Assembly: GCA_003427395.1 (NCBI GenBank)
Contig: BFEA01000559.1
Span: 692,269 to 756,268, forward strand
Source: Chara braunii
Taxonomy: Eukaryota > Streptophyta > Charophyceae > Charales > Characeae
Direction of reading: 5' to 3'
Length of the DNA: 64,000 bases
In this document: piece after piece, positions 46,211-57,020 of the stretch
Numbering within the stretch: the stretch's first letter is position 1
Layout of the letters: every line of letters starts with the position of its first letter
Position numbers and translations under genes: made by a program
Notes under the pieces: model-generated
Database searches by the model: none
Seen by the model: the letters and a program-made list of their open reading frames with translations, nothing else
Told to the model about the DNA's origin: nothing

Positions 46211-48120
46211 GCAGCCTGTGACGTGTTCCCTGCTTTCTGATAGGTCGAGAGGCCTGCTTCCACATACAAGCCTCTAGGAACCCAGAAGCTTCCTCAAAGA
46301 TTCTGGTTCTCACAAGCAGGGCTTGTGTAACCAACTGGCACGTGGCAACTGTCTGGCGCCCACCATACAGAAATGGCCTTCAGTTACGGCGGGCAAACTG
46401 CTTGCTTGGGGGGGGGGGCCTTGGGCATTGGAAGGCTGAGGCCTAGCGGCCACTTTGAAGGCAAAACCCTCGCATGTGCCTTTATTGGCGAGGGAAAGAA
46501 AGACCTGCGTGATGCAGCAAAACAGAATTGTGGCGCGAAAAGAAAAAGGATGACAAAGAGGAGGTTGTTCAGAAAACCAACAGACCAGCATAATGTCGAG
46601 GTCTGTTCGCTGAAAGAGACAGAGGTCCACTCTTCCACCAAAACTGACAGTCTCTGAAGTGCATTCTTCCACCAAAATGGACAGTTCGCAGCCAGGAGGC
46701 TGCGCTTGTGTGGGTTCCATTTTTCTTCGCTTCATTTCTTTCTATTTTAGGTAAGGTCGTGCAGTACAGCTTCGCTAGGACGGGTTCGTTTGGGGTCTTC
46801 GACAGCAGGAAATAGGGTCCGGTCGCAGTCGTTCATAAAACCTGTCGTAGGGCAGGTTATCTTGTCAAGGTCGTTGCAATTTAGTATAGAGCGCCGTCCA
46901 TTATTTCCCTTTTGAGGGATAGGGTTTTTTCCCGTTGCAAGCTGGGGGCGAGCGAGATGGGTCTGGGCAGGCAATTTGGGGCGATTTGGGTCTGGGTTGT
47001 TTCACTTTTGTTCGCAGCCAAAGGTTGCGTCTTGCCCCGTTGCACTTTATCGTGTAGCGGGGCTTTCTTTTTTAGGAATGTCAACGACCATATAACGGGG
47101 TTTATGGGGCGTCGACAAGGTGCGCGGTCGGGGGCAGGGCACAGACCGGTAGGCCAAACGGTCGGCGCAGAGGTTGGAGCGCAGGCGACAAACAGTAGGT
47201 GGCAATAGGTCGTTCTTTGGTGGTGGTGGGCGTCGTCCGACCTTTCCTTTTTGAGGCTGGTCGACCTTCGTTTATGAGGTGGGTGGGTTTTTTGGGGGGG
47301 TTGTTTCGGGGGGGGCAGGGTTTTCGTGGGATGCGATGGGTGGCATTTTGGTGGGAAATCGTGTTTGCTGGGCGGTTCGAATCGAAATTGTGTCCGGGTC
47401 GCTCAACTCACTCAATTTCCCAGCTTTGTTTTGGGCCCAAACGAAAATCTTATCAAATGTTCCACGGCCTGTGCCTGCACGGTCAAGTGCAGCGACCTCC
47501 CGACAAAATGACCACCACCAACTGACAAAGACCATCTATGTCTCAACGCAATCCTTGCCACTGCTGACAACGTCCAAAATTTCAGTTCTGCCCTCACGAC
47601 GTGCCCGACCGAATCACGCTTTGCCAACCTCGACCCTTTGCCCTTATTTCTTGCAGCCTGCACCATCTCGCCTTCCCCTTGCTCCCGACTAGCTGCGCTC
47701 CCACGCCATGCGCAGTTTACAATTTTTTTCTCTTCTATTGCAGAGACAAAGCGCAATAGCCCCTAGAATTCGTCAAAATGGGCCACCATAAAGAAGTAAT
47801 GAACCAATACTCGTGTCCATGGGCCCCATCAACATGCCTTTCAAGGCTGCTCCTTTCTGCCTGGCGCCCAGCGCCCTAGTGTATCTTTGTAGGTATGTTA
47901 CTGTGTATGTACAATTGTCACAACGTCTGTGTAAGTGTCACGGAATCTGCCTATGTCACCGGGCCTGTTTCACTGTATTTGCGTGTTCATCACAGTGTGA
48001 CGGTGAAAGGTAAGGTCGTAGCCGCTGCAGTACCAAAAGCCGGATCCACAGACTTCCGGGAGGTCCAAGTGGCCTTTTCAAACGTTACTCACAGTAGACT
48101 AGAGGTGAGTGAGCATGCGG
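46211..48120. other. No gene recognised
   Basis: G-rich stretches (46410, 47290-47330) and short frames on both strands without recognisable domains. Confidence 0.35.
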
Positions 48121-49329
48121 TGAGTCCACCCCTGCCAAGTCCGCCGTACCTTGTCCTAGTTCGTCTTAGTTTAGTCAACAAGTGCCATGTGGGACTGTGT
48201 GCACAAGGGCCTAATAGAAAAGGCAGACCAGCAACGAACTAAAGTATAAATCAAGAGGCAGCGTCCGACCATTCACTGATTTTTGTCGCGCAAGCCATGC
48301 GGAAGCGTTTGCTGTACAAAGGTGGTGTGCAGATACCCGTCGTTGAAGTGGGCTCAAGGAGAGAGCCTAGCCATAGCTATAGTAGGTGGCAATGACCGTA
48401 GCTGGTAGAGTGCAGCGTGCGTGTCTCACAGCATTAGCGTGTCACTGTGCACCTGTGCATGTGGCTGTGTATGCAACTTGCGCACCTTATGTCTGCGTAC
48501 TGTATTCTCACTGTGCATCGTGTGGTACCATGTACTACGTGTCTGTGCACTATGCCTGTGACACCGTGCTCATTTTTCCGTGTTTGCGCGTGTGTTGCAG
48601 CATGATTGTGTATGACTGTGCACACCGTGTGTGTCTGTGCACACTGTGGGTGACTGTGCCACCGACCGGGTACAATTACGTTGTTGTGTACAGTTGCGTC
48701 ACTGTGTACAACTGTATTCCTATGAACAAATGCGTCACTGCTTACTGCTGTATCACCGCGTGCAACTGTGTCACCTCGTACAGCCGCGTCACTATGTACG
48801 TATGGGTGTCTGTGTACACACAGTTATCTCTGTGTGTCACCGTATCTGTCAGCGTCACTGTACCTGTCCACGTCACAACAACTGGCCGTGGGCGTCTTAG
48901 CACCCGCGGGTGTGTCACAGTGTACCGTGCGTCTTTGTGTATGTCATAGTGGCTGTGCCTGTGTGTCACTGTAACTAAGTGACTATGCACTATGTGCTCG
49001 AGTCAATGTATATCTGTGTATTGGCTGTATGTCTGCGTGTTCCGTGTCTGCGTGACTGAGGTGAGTGTGCGGTGCAATGTCATGCGGCCAGTGGAACCGG
49101 ACTAGTCTGTCCAAGTCCATCCCAGTAAATACCTTCTAAGACTGTGTGTGCCATTGATCGATGGGAAAACGCAGACCACCGAGTTACAGGAGTATACATC
49201 AGGAGGCAGCACTCATCCATTCATTCATTCTCGCGGAAGTCATGCGAAAGTGCTGCCACAGCGGCTCGCGCAACGCTAGTCTGCAGGCGCCTGGAGAGGG
49301 CAGAGTGTACGGCATCGTCTGATTGCACA

Positions 49330-49330
<1 letters not shown>
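48120..49330. repeat. Duplicated segment flanking an 18-bp minisatellite
   Basis: The blocks about 48120-48350 and 49095-49300 are diverged copies; both contain AGAGGCAG or GGAGGCAG, CCATTCA and CATGCG-AAG. Between them (about 48400-49075) lies a minisatellite with a clear 18-bp unit (GYRTCACYGYGTACARCT) near 48690-48850. Six-codon periodicity (CVTVYN-like) makes the 187-residue frame 48386-48949 an artefact. Confidence 0.7.

Positions 49331-49395
<65 letters not shown>
49330..49395. repeat. (AAT)n microsatellite
   Basis: A pure AAT run of about 65 bp. A looser AAT tract lies at about 50070-50145. Confidence 0.98.
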
Positions 49396-49396
<1 letters not shown>

Positions 49397-50198
49397 TAAA
49401 TGCAAGAGGATGAGTAATAGAAAAATGGCAATATCCAGATTGCACAACCACATTTGAAAGCCAGGATGTATCACAGTGTCCAGAAAGCCGCATTGCACCA
49501 ATATAACATTAATGGAAAATCGTAATACTGAAAACCAAATATCAATGAGAGCTTGCTCTCGCCACTACCAACGCAAGAGCTGAATCCCTTTCCCCTGCTT
49601 GACTCTCGGCGCACTGCCTACTTCCTACCCAGCCACAATCTGCCTACTATTGCAACCGTTAACTTCATCAGCCAACGAAGTCACTGAACATGTTGCCCAC
49701 ATGCAGACCATCGCCAGTACCGGGTAAGTGCCATCTTGTCATCATCATAATCATCTTTCACATATTTCCTCTCTCATCTCTCTTTCTCTCTCTCTCTCTT
49801 TCCCCTTCTCTCCCACTTTCTCTCTCTCTCTCTTCTGTCTGTCTGCGGTTTGTCTATTTGTCTGTCTGTCTGTTTGTATTTCCCCTTTTACTGTGTGCGC
49901 GAGCAGGGTGTTGTTGGCTGTTGTTGCGTCCCAGCCACCTTGAAGTGAACTTATATTTGAAATGTATCGGAAGTAGCCATGTGTCCGAGTTTTTGAGTTT
50001 GGGCGCTTGTCGCAGGTCTGGTGTGAAGCCCGTTCGTAGGCATGTGAAATGAGACAGACACGAATCCGATTACAACAATAATAATGATAATATTAATAAC
50101 AATAATAATAATAAATTAATGATAATAATAATAATGGTAATACAAGGAGAATAAGTAACAGCGAGCTTCATTCAGCTTTATACACAGTCGACCAGACC

Positions 50199-50546
50199 GT
50201 CGTGACTTTGCACCAAGAGCAGAATAGTATTGTGAGCCCCCATCAAATAAGAGAATCGAGAAAAACTCAAGACTGACAATGCTAGTGCAGGGTCATCATT
50301 ATCCCCGAATCTGCATCGATGTCCTATCTTGTGATCTGCGCTCAGACTACAGATAGCAATCTATCTCGAGAAATGGCCAATGGACAGTCGTGACTTTGAA
50401 CCAGAAAAGCAGAATGGCATTACTAGAACCACCTAATAAGGACACAGCAGAAGTTCATAGTCGACAATGCTGGTGTAGTCTCATCATCACCAACACAGAA
50501 CCCATGTCGATGTCCTACCTGGTGATCTGTGCCCAGACTACATATG
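50199..50546. repeat. Diverged tandem duplication, about 187 bp
   Basis: GTCGTGACTTTG-ACCA begins at about 50199 and 50386. Both copies run through GACAATGCT-GTG-AG, CATCGATGTCCTA or CATGTCGATGTCCTA, and GTGATCTG-GC-CAGACTAC. Confidence 0.75.
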
Positions 50547-50789
50547 GCAGGTCTTATCCAACCTATACTTACATCGCCAAAGAGACGTCAACAGCTCTTA
50601 CGAAGCACGAGCAGATCGGGCAAGGGTAAAGGTATCGGAAGACATGTTTGAAACCCGTCTGTGTATGGCTTAATCTTTGAGACAAGCATATGATTATTGG
50701 CAGGACCGACCAGGTAGCGGTTGTGATGGGGGAGTCGCAAGAGATGATAACGGAAGAGTATGTTGGCCTATCTTGCTGACCAACCACAA

Positions 50790-51900
50790 GAACATTGATC
50801 AGTCATGAAATGAATTACCAAGATGTTGCAGAGCCTGACTCCTTGGCTCGCAGGTGAACTCCCCCACCGGGCTTTGTATCAAACAGCAAGGTGCGCTCAT
50901 CCCACTCAATCCAACACAGCCCGCCGCTTCTGCTCCTTCATTTGCCCGTGAACAGCATCCACCCCGCTCCACTCCTTGAGATAGTGAGATCACTATATTC
51001 TTCGAGTGACAACATAAACAAAGGACTTTACCAACTGCTCTAAATCACAATCCTACGCATACATACAGACGGAGAGAAGGGGATCGGACGAAGAAGAGGG
51101 GATCGGACGAAGAAGAAGGGATCAGACGAAGGAGAGGGGAATATAGGAATGTCGTCAACACCAAGTCTTCGATACAGTCCCAAATAATCCCTCGTCCGAT
51201 GTCTCAATCAAAATGTCAAGTCTGAGTCCAATGTCGTCCAGTCTCGAGTCACAACTCTTTCCCTCTTTCTCTCTTTTTCTCTCCACTTTCTCCCCACTCT
51301 CTCACTCTCTCTTTCACACATACAGGCATCATAGCACCCCAATGACCAACCTTCAAGCTGGAAAAAAAAAATGGAAAACTTCCGTCTCCCCGTAAACACA
51401 ATGCACACTCAACTCTGCACTGTACCTGAAAGATGACTTGTATATATCTCCATTATCGAAGTTCACTCTATATTCGAGAAAGACGGCAGGATGCATATTG
51501 CACACACCCGCACGCAGCTCCCCACAACAATCAACCACTGTCAATCAAAGTCCGCACTTCTTATCCCACACACAGTCACCTCTCTCTCTCTCTCTCTCAC
51601 TTTCTCGTAGTCCGCAGATACTGAGAAGTCAGATAGGGAGAGGAGAGAAAAGACATGGTGGACTGAGAAGAGGAAGAAGAAGAACTCTCTCTCTCTGTTT
51701 TGAGCCAGGTACTAACCTGGGATGTTGGCATTTGTTGCAGGTACCTCGAAGATGAAGCCGGAGTCACGACATCATAGGAAAGTCTTCTTTTTGGCCTCCC
51801 CCCCACCTTTCTCCTTCTCGTTCTTCTTCTTCTTCTTCTTCTTCTTCTTCTTCTTCTTCTTCTTCTTCTTCTTGTTTTCCTTCTCCTCTTTGCTCCTTCT
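50790..51900. repeat. Low-complexity stretch: 20-bp repeat, CT tracts, (TTC)n
   Basis: A 20-bp unit GGGATCGGACGAAGAAGA- repeats about three times at 51074-51136. CT tracts lie at 51255-51312 and 51577-51602, and a (TTC)n run at 51824-51872. No gene recognised. Confidence 0.7.
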
Positions 51901-51989
51901 TCTTCTTCCTCTAAGTGATAAGGTCCAATGGACCCTCCACAGCATCCCAGCGGCAAACCGCCGAGATCACCGTAACCCAGACGCTTGAT

Positions 51990-52034
<45 letters not shown>

Positions 52035-52208
52035 AAGGGACGTAATCAGCGCGAGCTGATGACTCGCGTTTACTAGGCATTCCTCCTTCAAGATCGATAA
52101 TTACAACAGTCTACCCCCGTTATGATGAACCTTAAGAAGGTTACTCGGGCCTTTCGACCCGGGCAAGCGACTTGTTGGATTCATCGGTGTAGCGTGCGTG
52201 CGGCTCAG
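51901..52208 (-). rRNA. 18S rRNA 3'-region fragment (decayed)
   Basis: On the plus strand this is the reverse complement of the small-subunit rRNA 3' domain: ACGGGCGGTGTGTACAAAGG (52014-52033), GCGAGCTGATGACTCGCG, then GTGTAGCGTGCGTGCGGCTCAG at the right end. Many substitutions and small deletions are present. The (TTC)n array at its left edge starts where 18S itself has CTTCTCCTTCCTC. Similarity stops abruptly after CTCAG, where GTACGTAAC follows. This is a dispersed rDNA fragment, not a working rRNA gene. Confidence 0.85.
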
Positions 52209-52375
52209 GTACGTAACACTCCCCTTTTTTTCTTCCTCTCTCGCATTCTCCCTGTGTGTGCACTCAGCCTCTCTCTCTCTCTCACTCACTCTCTCTTCGT
52301 TCACGGATGCAAAGATGTCAAGTAGCGAGAGGGTGAGGGAGAGATGATAGACTTAGAGGAGGAAGAAGAAGAACC

Positions 52376-52407
<32 letters not shown>

Positions 52408-52469
52408 TACACACATACGTGGTGTGTGGTAATGCACATATCCACGTTTTAGAAGTAAATTCATTCGAT

Positions 52470-52660
52470 TTATTTATTTATTTATTTATTTATTTATTTT
52501 ATTTATCTTTATCGATGGAGCTATCATGAGGTAAGCCGTGTGATCGGAACTTACCTGTTCTCTCCCATTCCCTTCGTCGTCGTCAGCCCGTCGTCGTCGT
52601 CAGTCTGTCGTCGTCATCATCCCGTCGTCGTCATCAACAGTTGTCGTCGTCGCTAGTCGA
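52470..52660. repeat. (TTTA)n and (GTC)n microsatellites
   Basis: (TTTA)n at about 52470-52505 and an imperfect (GTC)n at about 52573-52655, between the two 18S fragments. Confidence 0.9.
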
Positions 52661-52681
52661 TGCCTTCCGACCTCGCTCCTT

Positions 52682-52850
52682 AGCGGCAAACCGTTGAGAT
52701 CATCGTGATCCGGACACTTCGTCGGATCATTCAATCGTTAGGAGCGACCACGGTGCGTGCAAAGGGCAGGGACGTCACCGGCGCCGGCTGATGACTCGCG
52801 CTTACTTGACATTCCTCACGCAAGATCGATAATTACAACAATCAACCCCG
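52682..52850 (-). rRNA. Second 18S rRNA 3'-region fragment (decayed)
   Basis: It is homologous to 51950-52115: GATCATTCAATCGTTAGGAG, AAAGGGCAGGGACGT, CTGATGACTCGCGCTTACT. It is more diverged from canonical 18S in places but closer in others, so it is an independent copy rather than a recent duplicate. Same orientation as the first. Confidence 0.8.
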
Positions 52851-52869
52851 TCGCGGCAAACCCCTTTCC

Positions 52870-53330
52870 CTTCTCCCTCTTCTTCTTCTTCTTTTTCTTC
52901 TTCTTCTTTCTTCTTCTCCTCCTTCTACTCCTTCTTATTCTCCCTCCTACTTTTTACTCTTCCTCCTTCTTTGCGCACAACCATCCCTTTTGCTCTCCGC
53001 ACACTACCTCCACGTATTTCCTCTCCTGCTACCACCGCGCGGTTTTTCCTTGCTGACTCGCGCTTTCCCCGTCTCCTTGCGCTGCCATCACCCTTTTCGC
53101 AGTTCGCTTCCGATCCCTACTACTTCCCTCGTGGTACGCTCCCCGGCTGGCGACACCTTCCATTCTGCCTGCAGCAAGCCAGACTCTCCGTTCGAATGAA
53201 TCTGGCTCAATTTGAGCGCCAAATTCATCGAGCGAAAACTGCTATGGGATAGGAAAAAGAAACCAAAAAAAAAAAAAAAAAAAAATCTAGAATAAAGTAA
53301 AATAAAATAAAATAAAATAAACAAAAGAGA
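52870..53330. repeat. (TTC)n, poly-A and (AAAAT)n tracts
   Basis: A TTC-rich tract at about 52880-52950, poly-A at 53262-53285, and AAAAT repeats at about 53298-53322. Confidence 0.85.
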
Positions 53331-53389
53331 AGGAATCTAACTACTAACAGAATCCATCTACTAACTTACCCGTGCAGCCAGTTGTCGGA

Positions 53390-53455
53390 TCCGGGGCATA
53401 GGCTCAACTAACTCACTAACCCCCACGGAGGTCACGGGTTCAAGTCCCGGCCGAT
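53390..53455 (+). ncRNA. tRNA-like 3' half with B-box
   Basis: GGTTCAAGTCC at 53437-53447 is a perfect pol III B-box within CGGG-TTCAAGT-CCCG, a T-arm-like hairpin. An upstream TAGGCTCAACTAAC could be a D-arm, but I could not fold a full cloverleaf. It could be a tRNA relic or a SINE head. Confidence 0.35.
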
Positions 53456-53479
53456 TAAGCCCGAGTAAAAAAAACGCTG

Positions 53480-53563
53480 AGGAGCTAGCTTAGAGGTCAA
53501 GTGAACTCGTTCCCTACACCCTTCGCTTAACAGACAACACCTAAACCAACTGAGCTAGCTCCT
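53480..53563 (-). tRNA. tRNA-like sequence, Asn(GUU)-like anticodon arm (doubtful)
   Basis: The minus strand reads AGGAGCTAGCTCAGTTGG, a good A-box/D-arm. It then has CTGTTAA flanked by a weak stem, as in tRNA-Asn, and ends AGCTAGCTCCT, able to pair with the start as an acceptor stem. A T8 run (53474-53467) follows as a pol III terminator would. The T-arm does not fold normally, so a decayed tRNA or tRNA-derived repeat is more likely than a functional gene. Confidence 0.35.
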
Positions 53564-53589
53564 ATTCTGGTTAGGAAAGGAGCAGCTCA

Positions 53590-54080
53590 GATACATATAG
53601 AGGATCGGGGGGGTGGCCCACTTAGTGGCCCGAGTCTATTTCCAAGTCTGTGTGTGCCCACGCATGCCGGTCTGCATGCCTGTTGGCTTGAGCGTGTGTA
53701 TGTCTCGCAAGGGCACTTGGTTGACCGGTAGGCCCGAAGGCCGGAACTTACCTATGGCCGCAATTTGAGGGCTGCCGCAGGAAAACACTCTGGTAACAGT
53801 TAGGCCGGTGCCACACCAAGTAGAGGTGGACGTGCCAGATACTCGAGGCCGAGTAAGAGAAGACAAAAGTTGGCATTTCCAAAGGCCCAGTACCGTGAGG
53901 TAGGCGGGTACCGGTTCCAGTAGTACGAGTCTAGGCCCTGTGCGGACGATATCACAATTCGCAACGGTGTCTCCCTCTGCAGAGGGACGAAGGCACCAGT
54001 CGCTCGGGTAGCCATGCGGTCAGGAAGTCACCTCCCAAGGGCGACTCCCTTTCTACCTACGGGAGTCTGAGCTAAAGCCC
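53590..54080. other. No gene recognised
   Basis: Moderately GC-rich sequence without motifs. The partner of the inverted repeat for this part would lie beyond the end of the window, so the arm may extend here. Confidence 0.35.
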
Positions 54081-54554
54081 CAACCTTGCTTACGGTGCAC
54101 TAGTAGGGATAAAGGTACCGCTCGAGCAATCGTCAACAATCGGGGTGCTACCTCAACCCCGATGATCATACACTAATAATTGCTCCGGTCGTACGACCGG
54201 GGCGCGTATTAATTTANTCTGACTGATGTACTGANGATTAAGTNTCAGCGTACANNATAGATCTACTCATCATAACATCAACCCTATCGACCCCTCAACC
54301 TCTTCGGTCGAAGGGTATTACTGCATATCCTAACCTTCCCAGTGTGCGTCATAACAACGCGCGCGCATACTCAACGAAATTTTCTCACCGATTTTGCCAC
54401 GGCCTCGATGGCTGAGGAATTCGTTTCGAATGTCACGCTCAAGCGTGCACACCCTTTCCATTCCAGACTGGCTCCATCATGGTAGCCGACGTCGTCACCG
54501 TGTCTAATGCAAGAGCATGGCCAAATACCCTTGTAAGGGTCTTTGGTCCGACAG
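54081..54554. repeat. Left arm of long inverted repeat
   Basis: This is the reverse complement of 63527-64000 at mirrored positions (coordinates sum to 118081). The outer part (54081 to about 54370) is identical, including five ambiguous bases at 54217, 54235, 54244 and 54255-54256. The inner about 185 bp differ at about a dozen positions. The inner edge reads TGTCGGACC outward. Confidence 0.95.
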
Positions 54555-56199
54555 CACGCCCTCGTACAAGGTTCGAGGGGGTTCCAAGAGGTCAGCCATA
54601 TCCGAAATCTGCAAGATAGGTTCTCCCAGGAAGGACGTCACTTGAATCTGTATTTCTGTTGGCGTAAGAAGGGATACAGGCGGAGCAGGATTAAACTCGC
54701 TGCTCTCTATGTTTAGATCAAATGTCCTCGCGGTAGTCGGGATCATCCGGAATTCTTCTTTAGCCTCGTGATCGAACAGCTCGACAAACCGACTCCATTA
54801 TTTCTCGGTAGGCACGTACTTTAACAACTCATCATATTATCGTTCATCATACCCATCATCATCTGAAAGGTGTCGGTCCTCGTCACCGCTTCCGGACAAA
54901 TCTTTCGGACTTGGGACGTGGATCATTCCTATTCCGATGAGACTGAGATTCTTTCTTGTTGACCGAGTGGAAACTCGTAGCGGGATAGTCTGAGGCTTTC
55001 CTCCTGTGTGTGTAAGGATAAGCTGTTTGGAATCGAAATGTATCCACGCACCCACGGCTATCGCCCAAGGTAATCCCAACAGTACCGCGTATAACTGCAC
55101 TTCGATGACCAATGCGTTAACCAGGACATGTACTCGTCCTACTTTGACGACTACATTTTCGATGATTCCGACTGTATTCATCGTTTCTTCATCGACAGAG
55201 ACGTAGTTGTCCTTTCCGGGCAAAGGAAGGATCGAATTGAATTCAATCACCCAATTTTTCAAATGGTTTCCAAAGATATTGCCAGAACCGACGATCCGGT
55301 ATCGGCATTGAACGGTTTACCCCTCACCTCACAATCACATTTTGCACTCTTCCATAGAACACATCGAACACGGACAAAATGATCCTTCTCTATGTACGGA
55401 ATGGTAGCCACCCGAGTAGTTTTTAGGCGTGCAGGACATGTTAACGATGGGTATCGGTTCCGATGGAGGAGAGTCATCTTCTACTTCGTCGTCCTCTTTT
55501 TCTTCAGCATCCTTTGAACACTTTGGTATGTGAATCGTTTCTGTTTTTACTGGCACTGCTGAAGGACTTTGTCGTTCGCTGCCTCCGATATGGTTAGTAG
55601 ATGGTCCACCGGGACAGGGACTCGGATATCCAAGTGTTTGAGCGTATGAAGAACGTCGATCTCTCCTGTTCGAAACTGAGGTCCGGGTTCTGATATTCGT
55701 TCAACCCATTCGAGCTCGTCTTTGTCAGGTCGGATCGCTCCCATTAGTCGTGGTAATTGGAGGTACTCCGTTGGATCAACAACATAGGTCGTTTCGGAAG
55801 ATGATCCTGAAGTGGACGCGATGGGTTCAATCGAGAAAGATGGTTCTGTAGAGAAAGAGGCAAGCTCCCTCTCTCTTGTTGTTTCTAACAGTGGGGCTAC
55901 CCGACCTTGGTTCAAGGCGATAGGCGCAACTGTTGGCGGGGGTTGGTTACACCTTGGCAGGGGGCACTCTCGTGCAAAGTGTCCAGGTTGCTTACAATTG
56001 TAGTTTTCAACCTTTCCTACTGGACTGGATACATGATGCAAGTGGGAGGGCTTGGTCGGGGGTGGGCGGAGCAGTCAGAAGAGGATACGAAGGAGGAGCG
56101 CGACGTGGAGAACTCGAGTTGGCCTTTATTGGTTTCGTCATAATCTGTTCCAATCGATCCATTTGGGAAGTCTGCATTTGGATTAGGTTGTTCAGCCAC
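54555..56199 (-). pseudogene. Decayed gag-protease of a Ty3-type element
   Basis: From 56199: a short acidic N-part, then a degenerate zinc knuckle (NYNCKQPGHFAREC) whose first Cys is replaced by Asn. Further on is an aspartic protease segment (about 55330-55262) with the catalytic ADTGSSVLAIS, then after a one-base frame change HVLVNALVIEVQLYAVLLGLPW and a flap-like continuation (55262-54837). TAA stops at 54839-54837 and about 54803 interrupt a following stretch (YVPTEK, WSRFVELFDHEAKEEF). Coding similarity ends at the edge of the inverted-repeat arm. No RT or integrase is present. Confidence 0.7.
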
Positions 56200-56219
56200 T
56201 CAGATTGTTTAGTCGGGGC

Positions 56220-56289
56220 GGTATGAATGATCTGTTATTATTATGGTTATTATTGCTATTATTACTTAGTATTATCGTTATTATTGTTA

Positions 56290-56336
<47 letters not shown>

Positions 56337-56337
56337 T
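56220..56337. repeat. (TTA)n microsatellite
   Basis: A TTA-rich tract, pure from about 56294 to 56337. Confidence 0.95.
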
Positions 56338-56589
56338 TCTGTCATTATTCTGATTGTTATCATTAGGCATCATACAAAGCCAGAGAAGGAGAGTATGGGG
56401 CATTGGAGAAAAGGGAGACGCTATCATGGTGCCCACCTCCTCCATCCTCCTCCATACTTGTCTTTGTGCGGACCTTTCAGATACATGCCCCTCGACTTAT
56501 TGACTGAGGGTTTAATTCCCGTTGAGTTAACCCTTACCTCAGCTAACCTTAAGAGCCCAGATTGCATGAGTTGTATATGACCAATGACA

Positions 56590-56645
56590 GGGCGATTGAG
56601 GGAGCTCTGCCGGAGTTCAGGTGGAACTCTGGAGGCAGGGAACAG
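56590..56645 (-). repeat. Copy of the repeat at 15850-15897
   Basis: On the minus strand this reads GTTCCCTGCCTCCAGAG, then CTCCGGCAGAGCTCCC and CAATCG, matching 15848-15897 at roughly 78% by eye. It is probably a fragment of a shared LTR or other dispersed element. Confidence 0.55.
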
Positions 56646-56667
56646 TGAGGTATGAGTGCTTCAACAT

Positions 56668-56688
56668 AAACCCTAAACCCTAAACCCT
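56668..56688. repeat. Interstitial plant-type telomere motif, three units
   Basis: Three consecutive CCCTAAA-type units (21 bp). Too short to imply a former telomere; consistent with a genome using TTTAGGG repeats. Confidence 0.6.
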
Positions 56689-57020
56689 ATGTTAGTAACG
56701 AGGGTACAACGATCTTGCTATGTGGGTGTTCTTTGGGGATGTGGATGCAAAGGGGATCGATTTCTCATATTCTTCTCTCTATACGTCGCCTAATGATGAT
56801 GGGTATTCATTGGGTCAGCTTGTTGTCATTGAATATAACGATGATGTTTCTTGTCATTTAATTTTTGTTATACGCCTGATCCGAGCATAAGTTCCCGAAA
56901 CTGACAACGGTTCAAGGCGAGTGCCAACAAAGGCGATAACTCGATCCGTCGATAAGAGTTGTGTGGAGGTAAGAATAGCAGGGAAAACCTGCCTTACCTC
57001 CAATAAGCCTTACGTTCTTT

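Noticed and set aside
45843-46334. 163-residue minus-strand frame and its plus-strand counterparts as genes
   Set aside because: The region is a 101-bp tandem duplication and the frames lie on both strands at once with no recognisable domain.
49144-49501. Poly-Asn or poly-Tyr/Leu proteins
   Set aside because: Artefacts of the (AAT)n tract.
56668-56688. Former chromosome end or fusion point
   Set aside because: Only three telomere-type units, easily explained by chance or repair; no longer array nearby.
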